From contig NZ_FPKR01000002.1 in assembly GCF_900119825.1 (NCBI RefSeq), forward strand, positions 62,001-126,000: a stretch of 64,000 nt of DNA, written 5' to 3'. The position numbers and the translations under genes were made by a program. Under the pieces are notes generated by a model. The model ran no database searches. It saw nothing but the letters and a program-made list of their open reading frames with translations, and had not been told where the DNA came from. Below, in pieces: positions 23,963 through 34,338 of the stretch (its first letter is position 1; every line of letters begins with the position of its first letter). The stretch is from Chitinimonas taiwanensis DSM 18899 (GTDB lineage: Bacteria > Pseudomonadota > Gammaproteobacteria > Burkholderiales > Chitinimonadaceae).

Positions 23963-25984
23963 GTGTCCGCCCGCAAGATTCTCGTTACCAATGCCCTGCC
24001 CTACGCCAATGGCGCCATCCACCTCGGCCACCTGGTCGGCTATATCCAGGCCGACATCTGGGTGCGGTTCCAGAAGATGCGTGGCCACACGGTGCACTAT
24101 GTGTGCGGCGACGATACGCACGGCACGCCGATCATGATCAATGCCGAAAAGCAGGGCATGACGCCCGAGGCCTTCATCGCCAAGATGTATGACGAGCATG
24201 TGGCCGACTTTGCCGGCTTCCATATCGGCTTCGACGAGTTCTATACCACCAACTCGCCCGAGAACAAGGAGCTGGCCAGCAGCATTTACCGGCGCCTGAA
24301 GGCCGATGGCAAGATCGCGGTGAAGACCATCAGCCAGCTGTACGACCCGCAAAAGCAGATGTTCCTGCCCGACCGCTTCGTGAAGGGCGAATGCCCGAAG
24401 TGCGCGGCGAAGGACCAGTACGGCGATAACTGCGAGGTGTGCGGCGCGACCTATGCGCCCACCGAGCTGAAGAACCCTTTCTCGGCCGTCTCGGGCGCCA
24501 CGCCCGAGCTGCGCCAGTCCGAGCACTATTTCTTTAAGCTCAGCGAGTGCGGCGACTTCCTGGCCGACTGGACCCGCCAGCCGGGCCGCCTGCAGAAGGA
24601 AGCCGCCAACAAGATGGGCGAATGGTTCGAGGCCGGCCTGCAGGACTGGGATATCAGCCGCGATGCGCCCTACTTCGGCTTCGAGATTCCCGATGCGCCG
24701 GGCAAGTACTTCTACGTGTGGCTGGACGCGCCGATTGGCTACATCGCCGCCACCAAGCATCTGTTCGACCGCATCGGCGAAGACCTGGAAGCCTACTGGG
24801 CCGAGGGCTCGGACGCCGAGCTGTATCACTTCATCGGCAAGGACATTCTCTACTTCCACGCGCTGTTCTGGCCGGCCGTGCTCAAGTACTCGGGCCACCG
24901 CACGCCGACCGCCATCAATGTGAACGGTTTCCTGACCGTGAACGGCGAGAAGATGTCCAAGTCGCGCGGCACCTTCATCACCGCCAAGAGCTATCTCGAT
25001 GTGGGCCTGAACCCCGAATGGCTGCGCTATTACTACGCCGCCAAACTGGGCAGCGGCATTGAAGACGCCGATCTGTCGCTTGGCGACTTCGTGGCGCGCG
25101 TGAACAGCGATCTGGTCGGCAAGTACATCAATATCGCCAGCCGCGCGGCCGGCTTCATCCAGAAGCGTTTTGACGGCAAGCTGGCCGCCACCCTGCCCGA
25201 CAGCCCGCTGGTGGCCAAGCTGCAGGCCGCCGCCACCGATCTGGCCGCCGGCTTCGAAGGGCGCGAATTCAGCCGCGTGCTGCGCGAAGTGATGGCGCTG
25301 ACCGACGAGGTCAACCAGTATGTGGATCAGGTCAAGCCCTGGGAGCTGGCCAAGCAGGAAGGCCGCGATGCCGAGTTGCATGGCGCCTGCTCGCTGCTGA
25401 TCAACCTGTTCCGCCTGCTCACCATCTACATCAAGCCGGTGCTGCCCAAGCTGGCCGCCGATGTGGAAACCTTCCTGAATGTGGCGCCGCTGCAGTGGGC
25501 CGATGCCGGCACCCTGCTGCTGGGCCACGCAATCAAGCCTTACTCGCACCTGATGACCCGTATCGACCCCAAGCAAGTGGACGCCCTTGTGGAAGCCAAC
25601 AAACAAAGCCTCGCCCCCGCCGCCGCAGCGGCCGGCCCGCAAATCGAAGCGATTGCGCCGACCATCAATATCGATGACTTTGGCAAGATCGATCTGCGCG
25701 TGGCCAAGATCATCGACTGCAAGCATGTGGAAGGCGCCGAGAAGCTGCTGCAGCTGACCCTGGACCTGGGCGACCACACGCGCAATGTGTTCTCCGGCAT
25801 CAAGTCGGCCTACAAGCCGGAAGACCTGGTCGGCCGCCTGACCGTGATGGTGGCCAATCTGGCGCCGCGCAAGATGAAGTTCGGCCTGTCGGAAGGTATG
25901 GTGCTGGCCGCCAGCGGCAGCGAGCCGGGCCTCTATCTGCTCAGCCCCGATAGCGGCGCCCAACCCGGCATGCGCATCAGCTGA
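23963..25984 (+). CDS. metG: Methionyl-tRNA synthetase
   Basis: I choose GTG 23963 (AGGA eight bases upstream) giving 673 residues that begin with the usual [16 protein letters not shown]; an upstream frame extension would include the promoter. HLGH and KMSKS are the class I signature motifs, and four Cys ([17 protein letters not shown]) form the zinc knuckle. The C-terminal 110 residues ([11 protein letters not shown] onward) are the EMAP/Trbp111-type tRNA-binding domain, present in dimeric MetG. It charges tRNA-Met and initiator tRNA. Confidence 0.98.
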   Translation: MSARKILVTNALPYANGAIHLGHLVGYIQADIWVRFQKMRGHTVHYVCGDDTHGTPIMINAEKQGMTPEAFIAKMYDEHVADFAGFHIGFDEFYTTNSPENKELASSIYRRLKADGKIAVKTISQLYDPQKQMFLPDRFVKGECPKCAAKDQYGDNCEVCGATYAPTELKNPFSAVSGATPELRQSEHYFFKLSECGDFLADWTRQPGRLQKEAANKMGEWFEAGLQDWDISRDAPYFGFEIPDAPGKYFYVWLDAPIGYIAATKHLFDRIGEDLEAYWAEGSDAELYHFIGKDILYFHALFWPAVLKYSGHRTPTAINVNGFLTVNGEKMSKSRGTFITAKSYLDVGLNPEWLRYYYAAKLGSGIEDADLSLGDFVARVNSDLVGKYINIASRAAGFIQKRFDGKLAATLPDSPLVAKLQAAATDLAAGFEGREFSRVLREVMALTDEVNQYVDQVKPWELAKQEGRDAELHGACSLLINLFRLLTIYIKPVLPKLAADVETFLNVAPLQWADAGTLLLGHAIKPYSHLMTRIDPKQVDALVEANKQSLAPAAAAAGPQIEAIAPTINIDDFGKIDLRVAKIIDCKHVEGAEKLLQLTLDLGDHTRNVFSGIKSAYKPEDLVGRLTVMVANLAPRKMKFGLSEGMVLAASGSEPGLYLLSPDSGAQPGMRIS

Positions 25985-25991
25985 TAGCCCC

Positions 25992-26016
25992 AGGCTGGCC
26001 TTGTGCCAGCCTTTTT
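25992..26016 (+). terminator. Intrinsic terminator after metG
   Basis: AGGCTGGC pairs with GCCAGCCT over a five-base loop and is followed by a T-run. It starts 8 bp after the metG stop and separates metG from the GNAT-HAD-acyP operon. Confidence 0.85.
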
Positions 26017-26031
26017 ACTGCCAGAGCGTCC

Positions 26032-26592
26032 ATGTCCTTCCCCGTTCTGCTTACCGAGCGCCTGTGCCTGCGCGAGATCGTGCCGGCCGATGCCGCCGCC
26101 GTGTTTGCCATCCAGAGCGACCCGCAGGTGATGCGCTGGTTCGGCGCCGACCCAATGCACGAACCCCAGCAAGCACTGCAGCTGATCGATATTTTCGCCA
26201 GCTGGCGGCGCATGCCCGCACCCGGCACGCGCTGGGGCATTGCCCGACAAAGCGATGGCAAGCTGATCGGCAGTGCTGGCCTGTTCAAATGGAACCCGAG
26301 CTGGCGCAATTGCACGCTTGGCTATGAGCTGGCTACCGAGGCCTGGGGCCAAGGCCTGATGCGCGAAGCGCTGACCGCCGTGCTCGACTATGGCTTTGCC
26401 GAGATGGACCTGCACCGCGTGCAGGCTGAAATCCACCCCGATAATGCGGCCTCGATCCGCCTGGTGGAAAAGCTCGGTTTTCGCTACGAGGGCTGCCACC
26501 GCGACCAGGGCTACTGGGCCGGGCAGTTCCACGACCTCCATTGTTATTCCCTGCTGGCCGCCGAATGGTCGGAAAGTACTTATGCAGCTTGA
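26032..26592 (+). CDS. GNAT-family N-acetyltransferase (RimJ/RimL type)
   Basis: The 186-residue protein begins TERLCLREI, the usual RimJ/RimL-type opening. GYELATEAWGQGLMREAL carries the acetyl-CoA-binding loop (Q-x-x-G-x-A variant), and NAASIRLVEKLGFRYEG is motif B. Members acetylate N-terminal amino groups of ribosomal proteins or small amines; the substrate here is unknown. Its 3' end overlaps the HAD gene by 11 bp, so the genes are coupled. Confidence 0.9.
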   Translation: MSFPVLLTERLCLREIVPADAAAVFAIQSDPQVMRWFGADPMHEPQQALQLIDIFASWRRMPAPGTRWGIARQSDGKLIGSAGLFKWNPSWRNCTLGYELATEAWGQGLMREALTAVLDYGFAEMDLHRVQAEIHPDNAASIRLVEKLGFRYEGCHRDQGYWAGQFHDLHCYSLLAAEWSESTYAA

Positions 26593-27256
26593 TTTCACCC
26601 CCGCCGCCGTCCTGTTCGATATGGATGGCCTGATGCTGGACAGCGAAAGCGCGGTCATGCAGTGCTGGATCGAAGCCGCCGCTGCGCACGGCAAGACGCT
26701 GGATGAGGAGCTGCTGCACGCCATGGTCGGCCTGCACGAGAAGCTGTGCTTCGCGCTGCTGTGCCAGCGCATGCCCGAGGAGGAAGTCTGGACGCTGGCG
26801 CGCGCCACCGATGCGCTCTACCACGAGCGGGTCGAAGCCGGCCTACCGCTCAAGCCCGGCATACGCAGCTTGCTGGAATGGCTGGACGAGCTGGGCATTC
26901 CCAAGGCGGTCGCCACCTCGACCCGCCGCGACCGCGCCGAGCACAAGCTGACCCAGAGTGGCCTGATCAAGCACTTCCCGGTGGTGATTACCGGCAGCGA
27001 TATCGAACACCCGAAGCCCGCCCCCGATATCTACCTGCTGGCCGCCAAGACCCTGCAGGTGGACCCGCAGCACTGCCTGGTGCTGGAAGACTCGGAGCCC
27101 GGCGTGCGCGCGGCCTTGGCGGCCGGCATGACGCCTATCCAGGTGCCGGACATGAAGGCGCCCAGTGCGGAAGTACGCGCACTCGGCCATCGCATCGTCG
27201 GCTCGCTAAGCGAGGCGCAGCAGCTGCTGCGCCCCATCCTGGCGCCCTGGTCATGA
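26582..27256 (+). CDS. HAD-superfamily phosphatase (subfamily IA, beta-phosphoglucomutase-like)
   Basis: I start at ATG 26582 (MQLDFTPAAVLFDMDG), 224 residues. The motif I nucleophile pair is in FDMDGLMLDS, motif II Thr in ATSTRRD, the Lys in HPKPAPDIY and the acidic motif IV in LVLEDSEPG. The alpha-helical C1 cap lies between motifs I and II. Enzymes of this layout dephosphorylate sugar phosphates or related small molecules; the exact substrate is unknown. The stop overlaps the start of acyP (ATGA). Confidence 0.9.
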   Translation: MQLDFTPAAVLFDMDGLMLDSESAVMQCWIEAAAAHGKTLDEELLHAMVGLHEKLCFALLCQRMPEEEVWTLARATDALYHERVEAGLPLKPGIRSLLEWLDELGIPKAVATSTRRDRAEHKLTQSGLIKHFPVVITGSDIEHPKPAPDIYLLAAKTLQVDPQHCLVLEDSEPGVRAALAAGMTPIQVPDMKAPSAEVRALGHRIVGSLSEAQQLLRPILAPWS

Positions 27257-27528
27257 TCACCCGGCTCTTGCGCATCGAAGGCCGCGTGCAAGGCGTCGGC
27301 TATCGCAATGCCATGGAAAACATGGCGCTCACGCTGCGGGTGCGCGGCTGGGTGCGCAATCGGCATGATGGCAGCGTGGAAGCCTTGGTATGCGGCGAGG
27401 CGGAAAGCGTCGCAGCACTGATCGCCTGGTGCAGGCGCGGACCGCCCGGCGCACGGGTCAGCCAAGTCAGCGAACAGACCCAGCCCGATTTCGACGGGCA
27501 GGACTTCGTGCGCCTGCCTACGGCCTGA
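27253..27528 (+). CDS. acyP: Acylphosphatase
   Basis: This 91-residue protein has the acylphosphatase motifs GRVQGVGYR (phosphate-binding Arg) and GWVRNRHDGSVEA (catalytic Asn). It hydrolyses acyl phosphates in the cytoplasm; a physiological role in bacteria is unsettled. It is coupled by a four-base overlap to the HAD phosphatase and convergent with the next gene, 3 bp away. Confidence 0.93.
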   Translation: MITRLLRIEGRVQGVGYRNAMENMALTLRVRGWVRNRHDGSVEALVCGEAESVAALIAWCRRGPPGARVSQVSEQTQPDFDGQDFVRLPTA

Positions 27529-27531
27529 GCG

Positions 27532-28287
27532 CTAGGACGGCAGCGCCGCCATATAGACACGCAGCAGCGCGTCCACATCCACCTCGGTCAGCCCCTGCGC
27601 AAAGCGCTTGCGCAGCGCAGCACCATCGCGATTGCGTTTGAAGCACACATGCAGGCTGGGCGATTGCAGCAGCTGCGGATGGAACTGCAGCTGGGCCGCG
27701 TGGCTGCCCAGGCGGGCATCGCGGCGCAGCAGATAGTCGTAGACATGCTTGTCCACCATGGCGATATCCACGCGCTGATTGGCCAGCTTGAGCAGGTTCT
27801 GCGCGTCGTCGAGCGCCGTGTCCACCTGCAGCTCGCCGCGCGCCACCGCACGGTCAAACGCGGCCGTGCTCACATACCCCCCCACGATGCCGATGCGCTG
27901 CCCGGCCAGATCGCTGAGCTGCTGCCAGCTAAAGCCGCTGCTGCGCCGGTAGGCAAAGCCGAGCGGTCCGCTGCCCACCGCCGGCGATAGATGGCAGCGC
28001 CGGCGCGTCTCGGGCGTATCGTATTCAGGAAAATAGCCGGCAAAGCTAGGTTGCTGCAGGCCGGTACGCACCGCGCGGTTCCAGGGCAGCAGGTGCACCT
28101 GCAATTCCAGGCCCTGGCTGGCCAGCACCGTGCGCACCGCCACGGCCGAGGCACCCAGGCCCGGCAGCTCGGCATCGATATAGGGCGGCCAGGCGGCGCT
28201 GGCGAGGCGAACGCTGTGGTGGGCCTCGCCCTGTGCGATCACAGTGCCGCCCAGCAGGGCTGCGGCTAGCCAGAGGGCTGCTTGCAT
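27532..28287 (-). CDS. Periplasmic solute-binding protein, family 3 (orphan)
   Basis: The 251-residue product has a signal peptide (residues 1-20 or so) and the family-3 layout: LASAAWPPYIDAEL, LPWNRAVRTGL, LAGQRIGIVGGYV and RVDIAMVDKHVYDYLL. It resembles the 436 gene in type but is clearly a different protein. No permease genes are nearby, so it may be an orphan receptor or a degenerate transporter component. It faces dnaE divergently. Confidence 0.82.
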   Translation of the reverse strand: MQAALWLAAALLGGTVIAQGEAHHSVRLASAAWPPYIDAELPGLGASAVAVRTVLASQGLELQVHLLPWNRAVRTGLQQPSFAGYFPEYDTPETRRRCHLSPAVGSGPLGFAYRRSSGFSWQQLSDLAGQRIGIVGGYVSTAAFDRAVARGELQVDTALDDAQNLLKLANQRVDIAMVDKHVYDYLLRRDARLGSHAAQLQFHPQLLQSPSLHVCFKRNRDGAALRKRFAQGLTEVDVDALLRVYMAALPS

Positions 28288-28373
28288 CGCGTGCTCGTTC
28301 CTTCCCGGATGTCCAGTCCTATTTTTACACCCGTGCAGCCCAAAGCGGGGGGGCAGACGGGTAAAATTCGCCC

Positions 28374-31300
28374 ATGACGTCTCCTGCTTTCATCCATCTC
28401 CGCCTTCATTCCGAATACTCGATTACCGATGGCATCGTCCGCATCGACGATGCCGTGCAACGCGCCAAGAAGCTGGGCATGCCCGCGCTGGCCATGACCG
28501 ACCTGATGAATCTGTTCGGCATGGTCAAGCAATACAAGACCTGCCGCGGCAGCGGCATCAAGCCGATCTCGGGCGTGGATGTCTGGATCGAAAACGAGGA
28601 AGACCGCGACAAGCCCTTCCGTGCCCTGCTGCTGGCGCGCAACCGCGCTGGTTACGGCCGCCTGTGCGAGCTGATCACCCAGGCATATCGCCACAACCAG
28701 TACCGCGGCCGCGCCGAGCTCAAGCGCGCCTGGCTGGAAGATGGCAGCAATGCCGACCTGATCGCGCTATCGGGCGCCCAGCTCGGCGATATCGGCCTGG
28801 CCCTACTGAATGGCAATGCGGAGCTGAGCCAACAGCGCCTGGCGTGGTGGATGCAGTACTTCCCCGGCAATTTCTATCTGGAGCTGCAGCGCACGGGCGA
28901 CCCGCGCTGGGAAACCGTGGTGCAGGGCTCGCTGGCACTGGCCAGCGCACACGATCTGCCTGTGGTAGCCACCCATCCGATCCAGTTCCTCGACCCGGAC
29001 GACTTCAAGGCTCATGAGGCGCGTACCTGCATTGCCGAGGGCTATGTGCTGGCCGACAAGCGCCGCCCCAGGCTGTACACCGAACAGCAGTACTTCAAGA
29101 GCCCGGACGAGATGGCCGCGCTGTTTGCCGATATCCCCGAGGCGCTAGCCAATACGGTGGAAATCGCCAAGCGCTGCAATCTGCACATTGTGCTGGGCAA
29201 GAACTTCCTGCCGCTCTTCCCCACCCCGGACGGCATGTCACTCGACGACTTCCTCGTGCATGAATCCAAGCTGGGCCTGGAGGAGCGGCTGCTGCAGCTG
29301 TTCCCCGACCCAGCCGAGCGCGAGGCCAAGCGCCCCGAGTACGAGGCGCGCCTGAAGTTCGAGTGCGACACCATCATCAAGATGGGCTTCCCCGGCTACT
29401 TCCTGATCGTGGCCGACTTCATCAAATGGGGTAAGGCGAATGGCTGCCCGGTGGGCCCGGGCCGTGGCTCGGGTGCCGGCTCGCTGGTCGCCTATTCGCT
29501 GAGCATTACCGACCTCGATCCGCTCAAGTACGCGCTGCTGTTCGAGCGCTTCCTGAACCCGGAACGGGTATCCATGCCCGACTTCGACGTGGACTTCTGC
29601 CAGGAAAACCGCTGGCGCGTGATCGAGTACGTGCGTCAGAAATACGGCGAGGAGGCGGTCAGCCAGATCGCCACCTTCGGCACCATGTCGTCCAAATCGG
29701 TGGTGCGCGATATCGGCCGGGTGCTCGATCTGCCCTTCTTCCTGTGCGACAAGCTCTCCAAGCTGATCCCACTAGAGGCCAATAAGCCGCTGCCGCTGTC
29801 CAAGGCCATGGAAGCCGAGCCGCAGATCGGCGAGCTGATCGAACAGGAAGATGCGGGCGAGCTGCTGGAACTGGCGCTCAAGCTCGAGGACCTCACGCGC
29901 GGTATCGGCATGCACGCAGGTGGCGTGCTGATCGCGCCGGGCAAGCTCACCGATTTCTGCCCGCTGTACATCGCCAGCGGTGAAGGTGCGTCACCGGTAT
30001 CGCAGTTCGACAAGGACGATGTCGAACAGGCCGGTCTGGTGAAGTTCGACTTCCTGGGTCTGCGCAACCTGACCATCATCGAGCTCGCCCAGAAGTACAT
30101 CAAACTGGTCAGCGGCCAGGACGTAGACGTAGCCAAGCTGCCGCTCGACGATGCGCCCGCTTACAAGATCTTCGCCAGCGGCAATACCACCGCGGTCTTC
30201 CAGTTCGAATCGAGCGGCATGAAAAAGATGCTGATCGATGCCAAGCCCAAGCAGTTCGAGGAAATTATCGCCTTCGTGGCGCTGTACCGGCCGGGCCCGA
30301 TGGACCTGATCCCCGACTTCACCCGCCGTATGCATGGCGAGAAGTTCGAGTACCTGCACCCGCTGCTGGAACCGGTGCTGGCACCCACCTACGGCATCAT
30401 GGTGTACCAGGAACAGGTGATGCAGGCCGCCCAGGTGTGCGGCGGCTACAGCCTTGGTGGCGCCGACCTGTTGCGGCGCGCCATGGGTAAGAAGAAGCTC
30501 GAGGAAATGGTCGCCCAGCGCGCCATGTTCGTGGAGGGTGCAGCCAAGCAGAACATCCCGGAGGCCAAGGCCAACGAGATCTTCGACTATATGGAGAAGT
30601 TCGCCGGCTACGGCTTCAACAAGTCGCACGCCGCCGCCTATGCGCTGGTCGCCTACCACACGGCCTGGCTGAAGGCACACCATGCCTCGGCCTATATGGC
30701 CGCCACCATGTCGACTGAACTCGATAACACCGACCAGCTCAAGGTCTTCTACGACGACTGCACGAGCCCGGCCAACAAGCTCAAGTTCCTGCCGCCCGAC
30801 GTCAATCACAGCGTGTACCGTTTCCTGCCGGTGTCGCGCAGCGAAATCCGCTATGCGCTGGGCGCCATCAAGGGTACGGGCGAGGCGGCAGTTGACTACA
30901 TCGTGGCCGAGCGCGAGAAGCACGGCCCGTATACCGATCTGTTCGACTTCTGCCAGCGCACCGACAAGCGCATCGTGAACCGACGCGTGATCGAAGCGCT
31001 GATCCGCGGCGGCGCCTTCGACAGCCTGTGCGACCACCGCGCCAGCCTGCTCGCGAGCGTGGGCCTGGCCATGGAGGCAGCCGAGCAGAAGGCAGCCAAT
31101 GCCAATCAGGGCGGCCTGTTCGATGCCTTCGAGCCGGAACCCGAGCACCAGATGCAGCTGGTGGACGTGCCACGCTGGAGCGATAGCGCCCAGCTGACTG
31201 AGGAGAAGACCGCCATCGGCTTCTACCTGAGCGGCCACCCGTTCACCGCCCAGGCCAAGTTCGTGCGCGGCTTCGTGAAGACCGAGCTCGCACGCTTGGT

Positions 31301-31808
31301 GCCGAACAAGAGCACGCAGTGGATTACCGGCGTGGTACTGGAGATCCGTACCAAGATCGGCCAACGCGGCAAGATCGCCTTTGTGACCCTGGACGACGCG
31401 AGCGCCAAGCGCGATGTGATGGTGTACGCCGAGACGCTGGAAGCGGCGCGCCATTCGCTGCGCGAGGACGCGCTGATGGTGATGGAGGTCAAGGTTAGCG
31501 AGGACAGCTATGGCGGTGGCGGCGGTCTGCGCATCATTGCCGAGCGGGTACTGGACCTCGCCGAGGCGCGCAGCCGATTTGCCAAATCGCTCAATCTTGG
31601 CATCAATGGCAATGCCAATGCCGCCCAGCTCAAGCAGATGCTCGAGCCGTATCGCGGCGGCGACTGCCCGGTGCGCATCCAATACCGCAACAGCAAGGCC
31701 GGCTGTGCGATGCAGCTGGGCGAGCGCTGGAAGGTCACCTTGCGCGACGATCTGCTGGCTGCACTGCGCAAGGATCTCGGCGCTGACTCGGTCCAGATCC
31801 AGTACTGA
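28374..31808 (+). CDS. dnaE: DNA polymerase III subunit alpha
   Basis: At 1144 residues this is the usual proteobacterial DnaE length. The PHP domain opens FIHLRLHSEYSITDGI. The polymerase active site is visible as GPGRGSGAGSLVAY and MPDFDVDFCQENR, whose Asp residues bind the catalytic metals; the thumb/finger region contains GYGFNKSHAAAYA. A helix-hairpin-helix and an OB-fold (WITGVVLEIRTKIGQRGKIA) end the protein. It is the replicative polymerase subunit. A TAAAAT hexamer 7 bp before the ATG is a possible -10, which would give a nearly leaderless transcript. Confidence 0.98.
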   Translation: MTSPAFIHLRLHSEYSITDGIVRIDDAVQRAKKLGMPALAMTDLMNLFGMVKQYKTCRGSGIKPISGVDVWIENEEDRDKPFRALLLARNRAGYGRLCELITQAYRHNQYRGRAELKRAWLEDGSNADLIALSGAQLGDIGLALLNGNAELSQQRLAWWMQYFPGNFYLELQRTGDPRWETVVQGSLALASAHDLPVVATHPIQFLDPDDFKAHEARTCIAEGYVLADKRRPRLYTEQQYFKSPDEMAALFADIPEALANTVEIAKRCNLHIVLGKNFLPLFPTPDGMSLDDFLVHESKLGLEERLLQLFPDPAEREAKRPEYEARLKFECDTIIKMGFPGYFLIVADFIKWGKANGCPVGPGRGSGAGSLVAYSLSITDLDPLKYALLFERFLNPERVSMPDFDVDFCQENRWRVIEYVRQKYGEEAVSQIATFGTMSSKSVVRDIGRVLDLPFFLCDKLSKLIPLEANKPLPLSKAMEAEPQIGELIEQEDAGELLELALKLEDLTRGIGMHAGGVLIAPGKLTDFCPLYIASGEGASPVSQFDKDDVEQAGLVKFDFLGLRNLTIIELAQKYIKLVSGQDVDVAKLPLDDAPAYKIFASGNTTAVFQFESSGMKKMLIDAKPKQFEEIIAFVALYRPGPMDLIPDFTRRMHGEKFEYLHPLLEPVLAPTYGIMVYQEQVMQAAQVCGGYSLGGADLLRRAMGKKKLEEMVAQRAMFVEGAAKQNIPEAKANEIFDYMEKFAGYGFNKSHAAAYALVAYHTAWLKAHHASAYMAATMSTELDNTDQLKVFYDDCTSPANKLKFLPPDVNHSVYRFLPVSRSEIRYALGAIKGTGEAAVDYIVAEREKHGPYTDLFDFCQRTDKRIVNRRVIEALIRGGAFDSLCDHRASLLASVGLAMEAAEQKAANANQGGLFDAFEPEPEHQMQLVDVPRWSDSAQLTEEKTAIGFYLSGHPFTAQAKFVRGFVKTELARLVPNKSTQWITGVVLEIRTKIGQRGKIAFVTLDDASAKRDVMVYAETLEAARHSLREDALMVMEVKVSEDSYGGGGGLRIIAERVLDLAEARSRFAKSLNLGINGNANAAQLKQMLEPYRGGDCPVRIQYRNSKAGCAMQLGERWKVTLRDDLLAALRKDLGADSVQIQY

Positions 31809-32019
31809 GCGCGGCGTAGCCAGAGGGTTAATAATTACATAAGACTGTGCTTGCCCCGCCCCCTTTCATACACTACGACACGCTTTAGGGGCGCGGGTGT
31901 CCGGCATGGCCAAATCGCAGCAAGCCACGGTTTTCCTGGCAGAAAATCAGCAACTTAGATACGACACCACCCAGTCTGCTTGCGCCGTTCAAAGACCAGC
32001 ATCCTGAGGAGGAAGAATC

Positions 32020-32871
32020 ATGCGATGCGTCTATCTGGGTACCATCAGCCTGCTGACGGCACTGATTATGGGCTGTGGTGGTGGCGGTGGGGACAGCGGG
32101 GGAAGCGCTGGCGGGGGCGGCACGGGCGGCGGCAGTGGTGGCGGTTCGGGCGGTGGCTCTGGCGGCGGAGGGAGCGGCGGCGGTTCTGGTGGTGGTGGCG
32201 GTACGCTGCCCGATCCACCCACGGCCGAAGGTCTGTGGACCGGCACCACCAGCGACAATCGCCTGCTGGTCGGCCATGTACTGGCTGACGGCAGCTACTA
32301 CTTCATTTACTCGTATATCTCCAACAGCCTCTTGATTGCCGGTGCCATACAGGGCACGGGTAACTCACTGAACGGTAGCTTTGCCAGCAGCGACGCGCGC
32401 GACTACGACTTCATCAGCCGCAATATGAAGCCGATCACCGTCTCGGCCAGCTACCAACTCAAGCAAAGCCTGAGCGGCAGCCTTAGCTACCCAGCAGGCG
32501 GTGCACAGACCTTCTCCAGCGTCTATGTCCCCAGCTACGAGCAAACTGCCTCTCTCAGCGCCGCCAGCGGCAGCTATAGCGGCTCGCTGGCCAATCTGCA
32601 GGACTTGCAGCAAAGCACCTTCAATCTGGCCAGCAATGGCGTGATCAGCATCAGCAGCAGTAATGGCTGCGTGGCCAGCGGCATGGCCACCCCGCGCAGC
32701 CGCGGCAATCTGTTTGATGTGACGCTGCAGTTCGGCCCCGCACCCTGCAGCGCGCCCAGTCAGAGCTTCAGCGGCATAGGCTATTACACGCCGCTGGAAA
32801 AGCGCTTCCGCCTGCTAGCCCCTAGTCCGGACCGCAATAATGCAACCTTGTTCGTAGGCACCAAACCCTGA
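32020..32871 (+). CDS. Lipoprotein with long poly-Gly/Ser linker
   Basis: The 283-residue product has a lipoprotein signal ending ALIMGC. The lipidated Cys is followed by about 40 residues of almost only Gly and Ser, a flexible tether. The globular part (LWTGTTSDNRLLVGHVLADG onward) resembles small beta-barrel-like lipoproteins with GxWxG-type openings; no named family is recognised. It probably sits in the outer membrane facing the periplasm. It is transcribed alone, ending at a terminator shared with flgL. Confidence 0.8.
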   Translation: MRCVYLGTISLLTALIMGCGGGGGDSGGSAGGGGTGGGSGGGSGGGSGGGGSGGGSGGGGGTLPDPPTAEGLWTGTTSDNRLLVGHVLADGSYYFIYSYISNSLLIAGAIQGTGNSLNGSFASSDARDYDFISRNMKPITVSASYQLKQSLSGSLSYPAGGAQTFSSVYVPSYEQTASLSAASGSYSGSLANLQDLQQSTFNLASNGVISISSSNGCVASGMATPRSRGNLFDVTLQFGPAPCSAPSQSFSGIGYYTPLEKRFRLLAPSPDRNNATLFVGTKP

Positions 32872-32889
32872 CGCAACGGTGCAAAAACA

Positions 32890-32921
32890 AAGCCGCCCGG
32901 CACAGACCGGGCGGCTTTTTT
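32890..32921. terminator. Bidirectional terminator between the lipoprotein gene and flgL
   Basis: AAGCCGCCCGG pairs with CCGGGCGGCTT over a six-base loop, with a T-run on one side and A-rich sequence on the other, between convergent genes. Confidence 0.9.
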
Positions 32922-32936
32922 GATGCGTGGCCATGC

Positions 32937-34304
32937 TCAGTTGATGAACTGGAACAGCGACAGGCCCTGCACCGAGGAAAAGGACTTACGTGCCGCCTCC
33001 AGATAGGTCTGGGTCAGCGAGAAATCGCTGATCGCCGACACATAGTCAAGATCGGTGAGCTTGGAGATGGTGGCCTTGAACTGCACATTCAGGTCGCCAT
33101 TGGTGTTCTCCACCGAGGACGCCTCGTTCATGCGTGCGCCCATATTGGCCTGCACGGTCAGCACGCGGCTCAGCGCATTGTCCATATTCGACAGCAGGGT
33201 ATTGAGCCGATTCTGGAACTCGGCGCCACCCACCTCACTATTCATATAGCCGGTCAGCGCGGCAGAGAAATCGCCGATGCTGGAGAAGATGTCCTGGTAC
33301 TTGCTCGGCTCCAGCGTAAAGCTGTCGCCATTCTTGGGCACGCCGCTCACCGACACCTTGGCACCAAAGTCCCAGCCTGCATACAGCGGCGTGGTCTCAC
33401 CGGCTTGCTGGGCGAACACGATATCGCCGCCGGCCGTGTAGCTGCGCGGGTAGCCAACACCTACGGCACGTGGCCCGCTGGCCGTGTAGTCATAGCTATC
33501 GATCAGCGACTGGTTGTAGGTGGCCGAAGTCGTATCGTTATCGATGATGTCGTAGCTGGTCAGCGTCTTGGTGGCATCCAGCGGGTCGGGAATGGTGCGG
33601 AAGTCGATGCGGTAACGCTCGTTATTGTTCGCATCGGCCCATTTGATCGGATCAACCACCGTGCCCGGGCTGATCACGCCGGTACCCAGGTTCTTCGCAC
33701 CACCGCTCTGGTTCATGCTGGTGGTGAAGGTACCATTCCCATCATAGATCTTGACGAAGAGATCCGCGCCCGAGTCCGACACCGGAATCTCGCGCGAGGG
33801 TGATATCTGCACATTGCGCTGCCCCTGGTCGCCGTCGTAGCGCACATTGCCATAGGACAGCTCATTGAACGGCTTGGTATCGCCCTTGTAGCCGGAGAAC
33901 AGATACAGGCCATTGCCGTCGGTGGTATTGGCCAGACCAAGCAGCTCCTGATACTTGCCGCGGATATCGGCGTCGATCATCTTTTTCTCGGAGCTGGTCA
34001 CCGCCGGCGTGCCGGCGCGTATCGCCAGTTCCTGGATGTCCTGGATGATGCGCGTGGCCTGCTGCAGATTGCCTTCCGCCAGACCCAGTGCGCTATTGCT
34101 GTACTGGGTGTTCTTGATGTACTGCTCGTTCAAGCTGGTGGACTGCTGCAGATTCAGCGAACGGGCCGAGCTGACCGGATCGTCAGCCGGGGTCAGGATG
34201 CGCCGGCCGGTGGACAGCTGGTTCTGCAACTTGGTCAGTTCGCTCTGGCGATTGCCCAGATTGAACACGCTTTGCTGGTAGATGGTATTGCTGGACACGC
34301 GCAT
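32937..34304 (-). CDS. flgL: Flagellar hook-associated protein 3 (FlgL)
   Basis: The 455-residue protein has flagellin-like ends: MRVSSNTIYQQSVFNLGNRQ and LQNQLSTGRRI at the N-terminus, and SDFSLTQTYLEAARKSFSSV at the C-terminus, which form the filament-type coiled coils. FlgL joins the hook to the filament. The variable middle (about 290-330) carries a module ending SGVPKNGDSFTLEP that also occurs in the neighbouring FlgK. The start has AGGAG upstream. It is the last gene of the flgJ-flgK-flgL run. Confidence 0.95.
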   Translation of the reverse strand: MRVSSNTIYQQSVFNLGNRQSELTKLQNQLSTGRRILTPADDPVSSARSLNLQQSTSLNEQYIKNTQYSNSALGLAEGNLQQATRIIQDIQELAIRAGTPAVTSSEKKMIDADIRGKYQELLGLANTTDGNGLYLFSGYKGDTKPFNELSYGNVRYDGDQGQRNVQISPSREIPVSDSGADLFVKIYDGNGTFTTSMNQSGGAKNLGTGVISPGTVVDPIKWADANNNERYRIDFRTIPDPLDATKTLTSYDIIDNDTTSATYNQSLIDSYDYTASGPRAVGVGYPRSYTAGGDIVFAQQAGETTPLYAGWDFGAKVSVSGVPKNGDSFTLEPSKYQDIFSSIGDFSAALTGYMNSEVGGAEFQNRLNTLLSNMDNALSRVLTVQANMGARMNEASSVENTNGDLNVQFKATISKLTDLDYVSAISDFSLTQTYLEAARKSFSSVQGLSLFQFIN

Positions 34305-34338
34305 GGTGCTTACTCCTGCTCAATGCTGAACGCCGGCC

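Noticed and set aside
23888-25963. 691-codon open frame antisense to metG
   Set aside because: It mirrors the codon pattern of a high-GC gene on the other strand; the product is a His/Gln/Val/Gly-rich composition with no motif, while metG is certain.
29991-31682. 563-codon open frame antisense to dnaE
   Set aside because: Shadow of dnaE with no motif or start signal.
31809-32019. Terminator after dnaE
   Set aside because: CCCCGCCCC and GGGGCGCGG near 31855-31900 could pair but are about 30 bp apart, mismatched and without a T-run.
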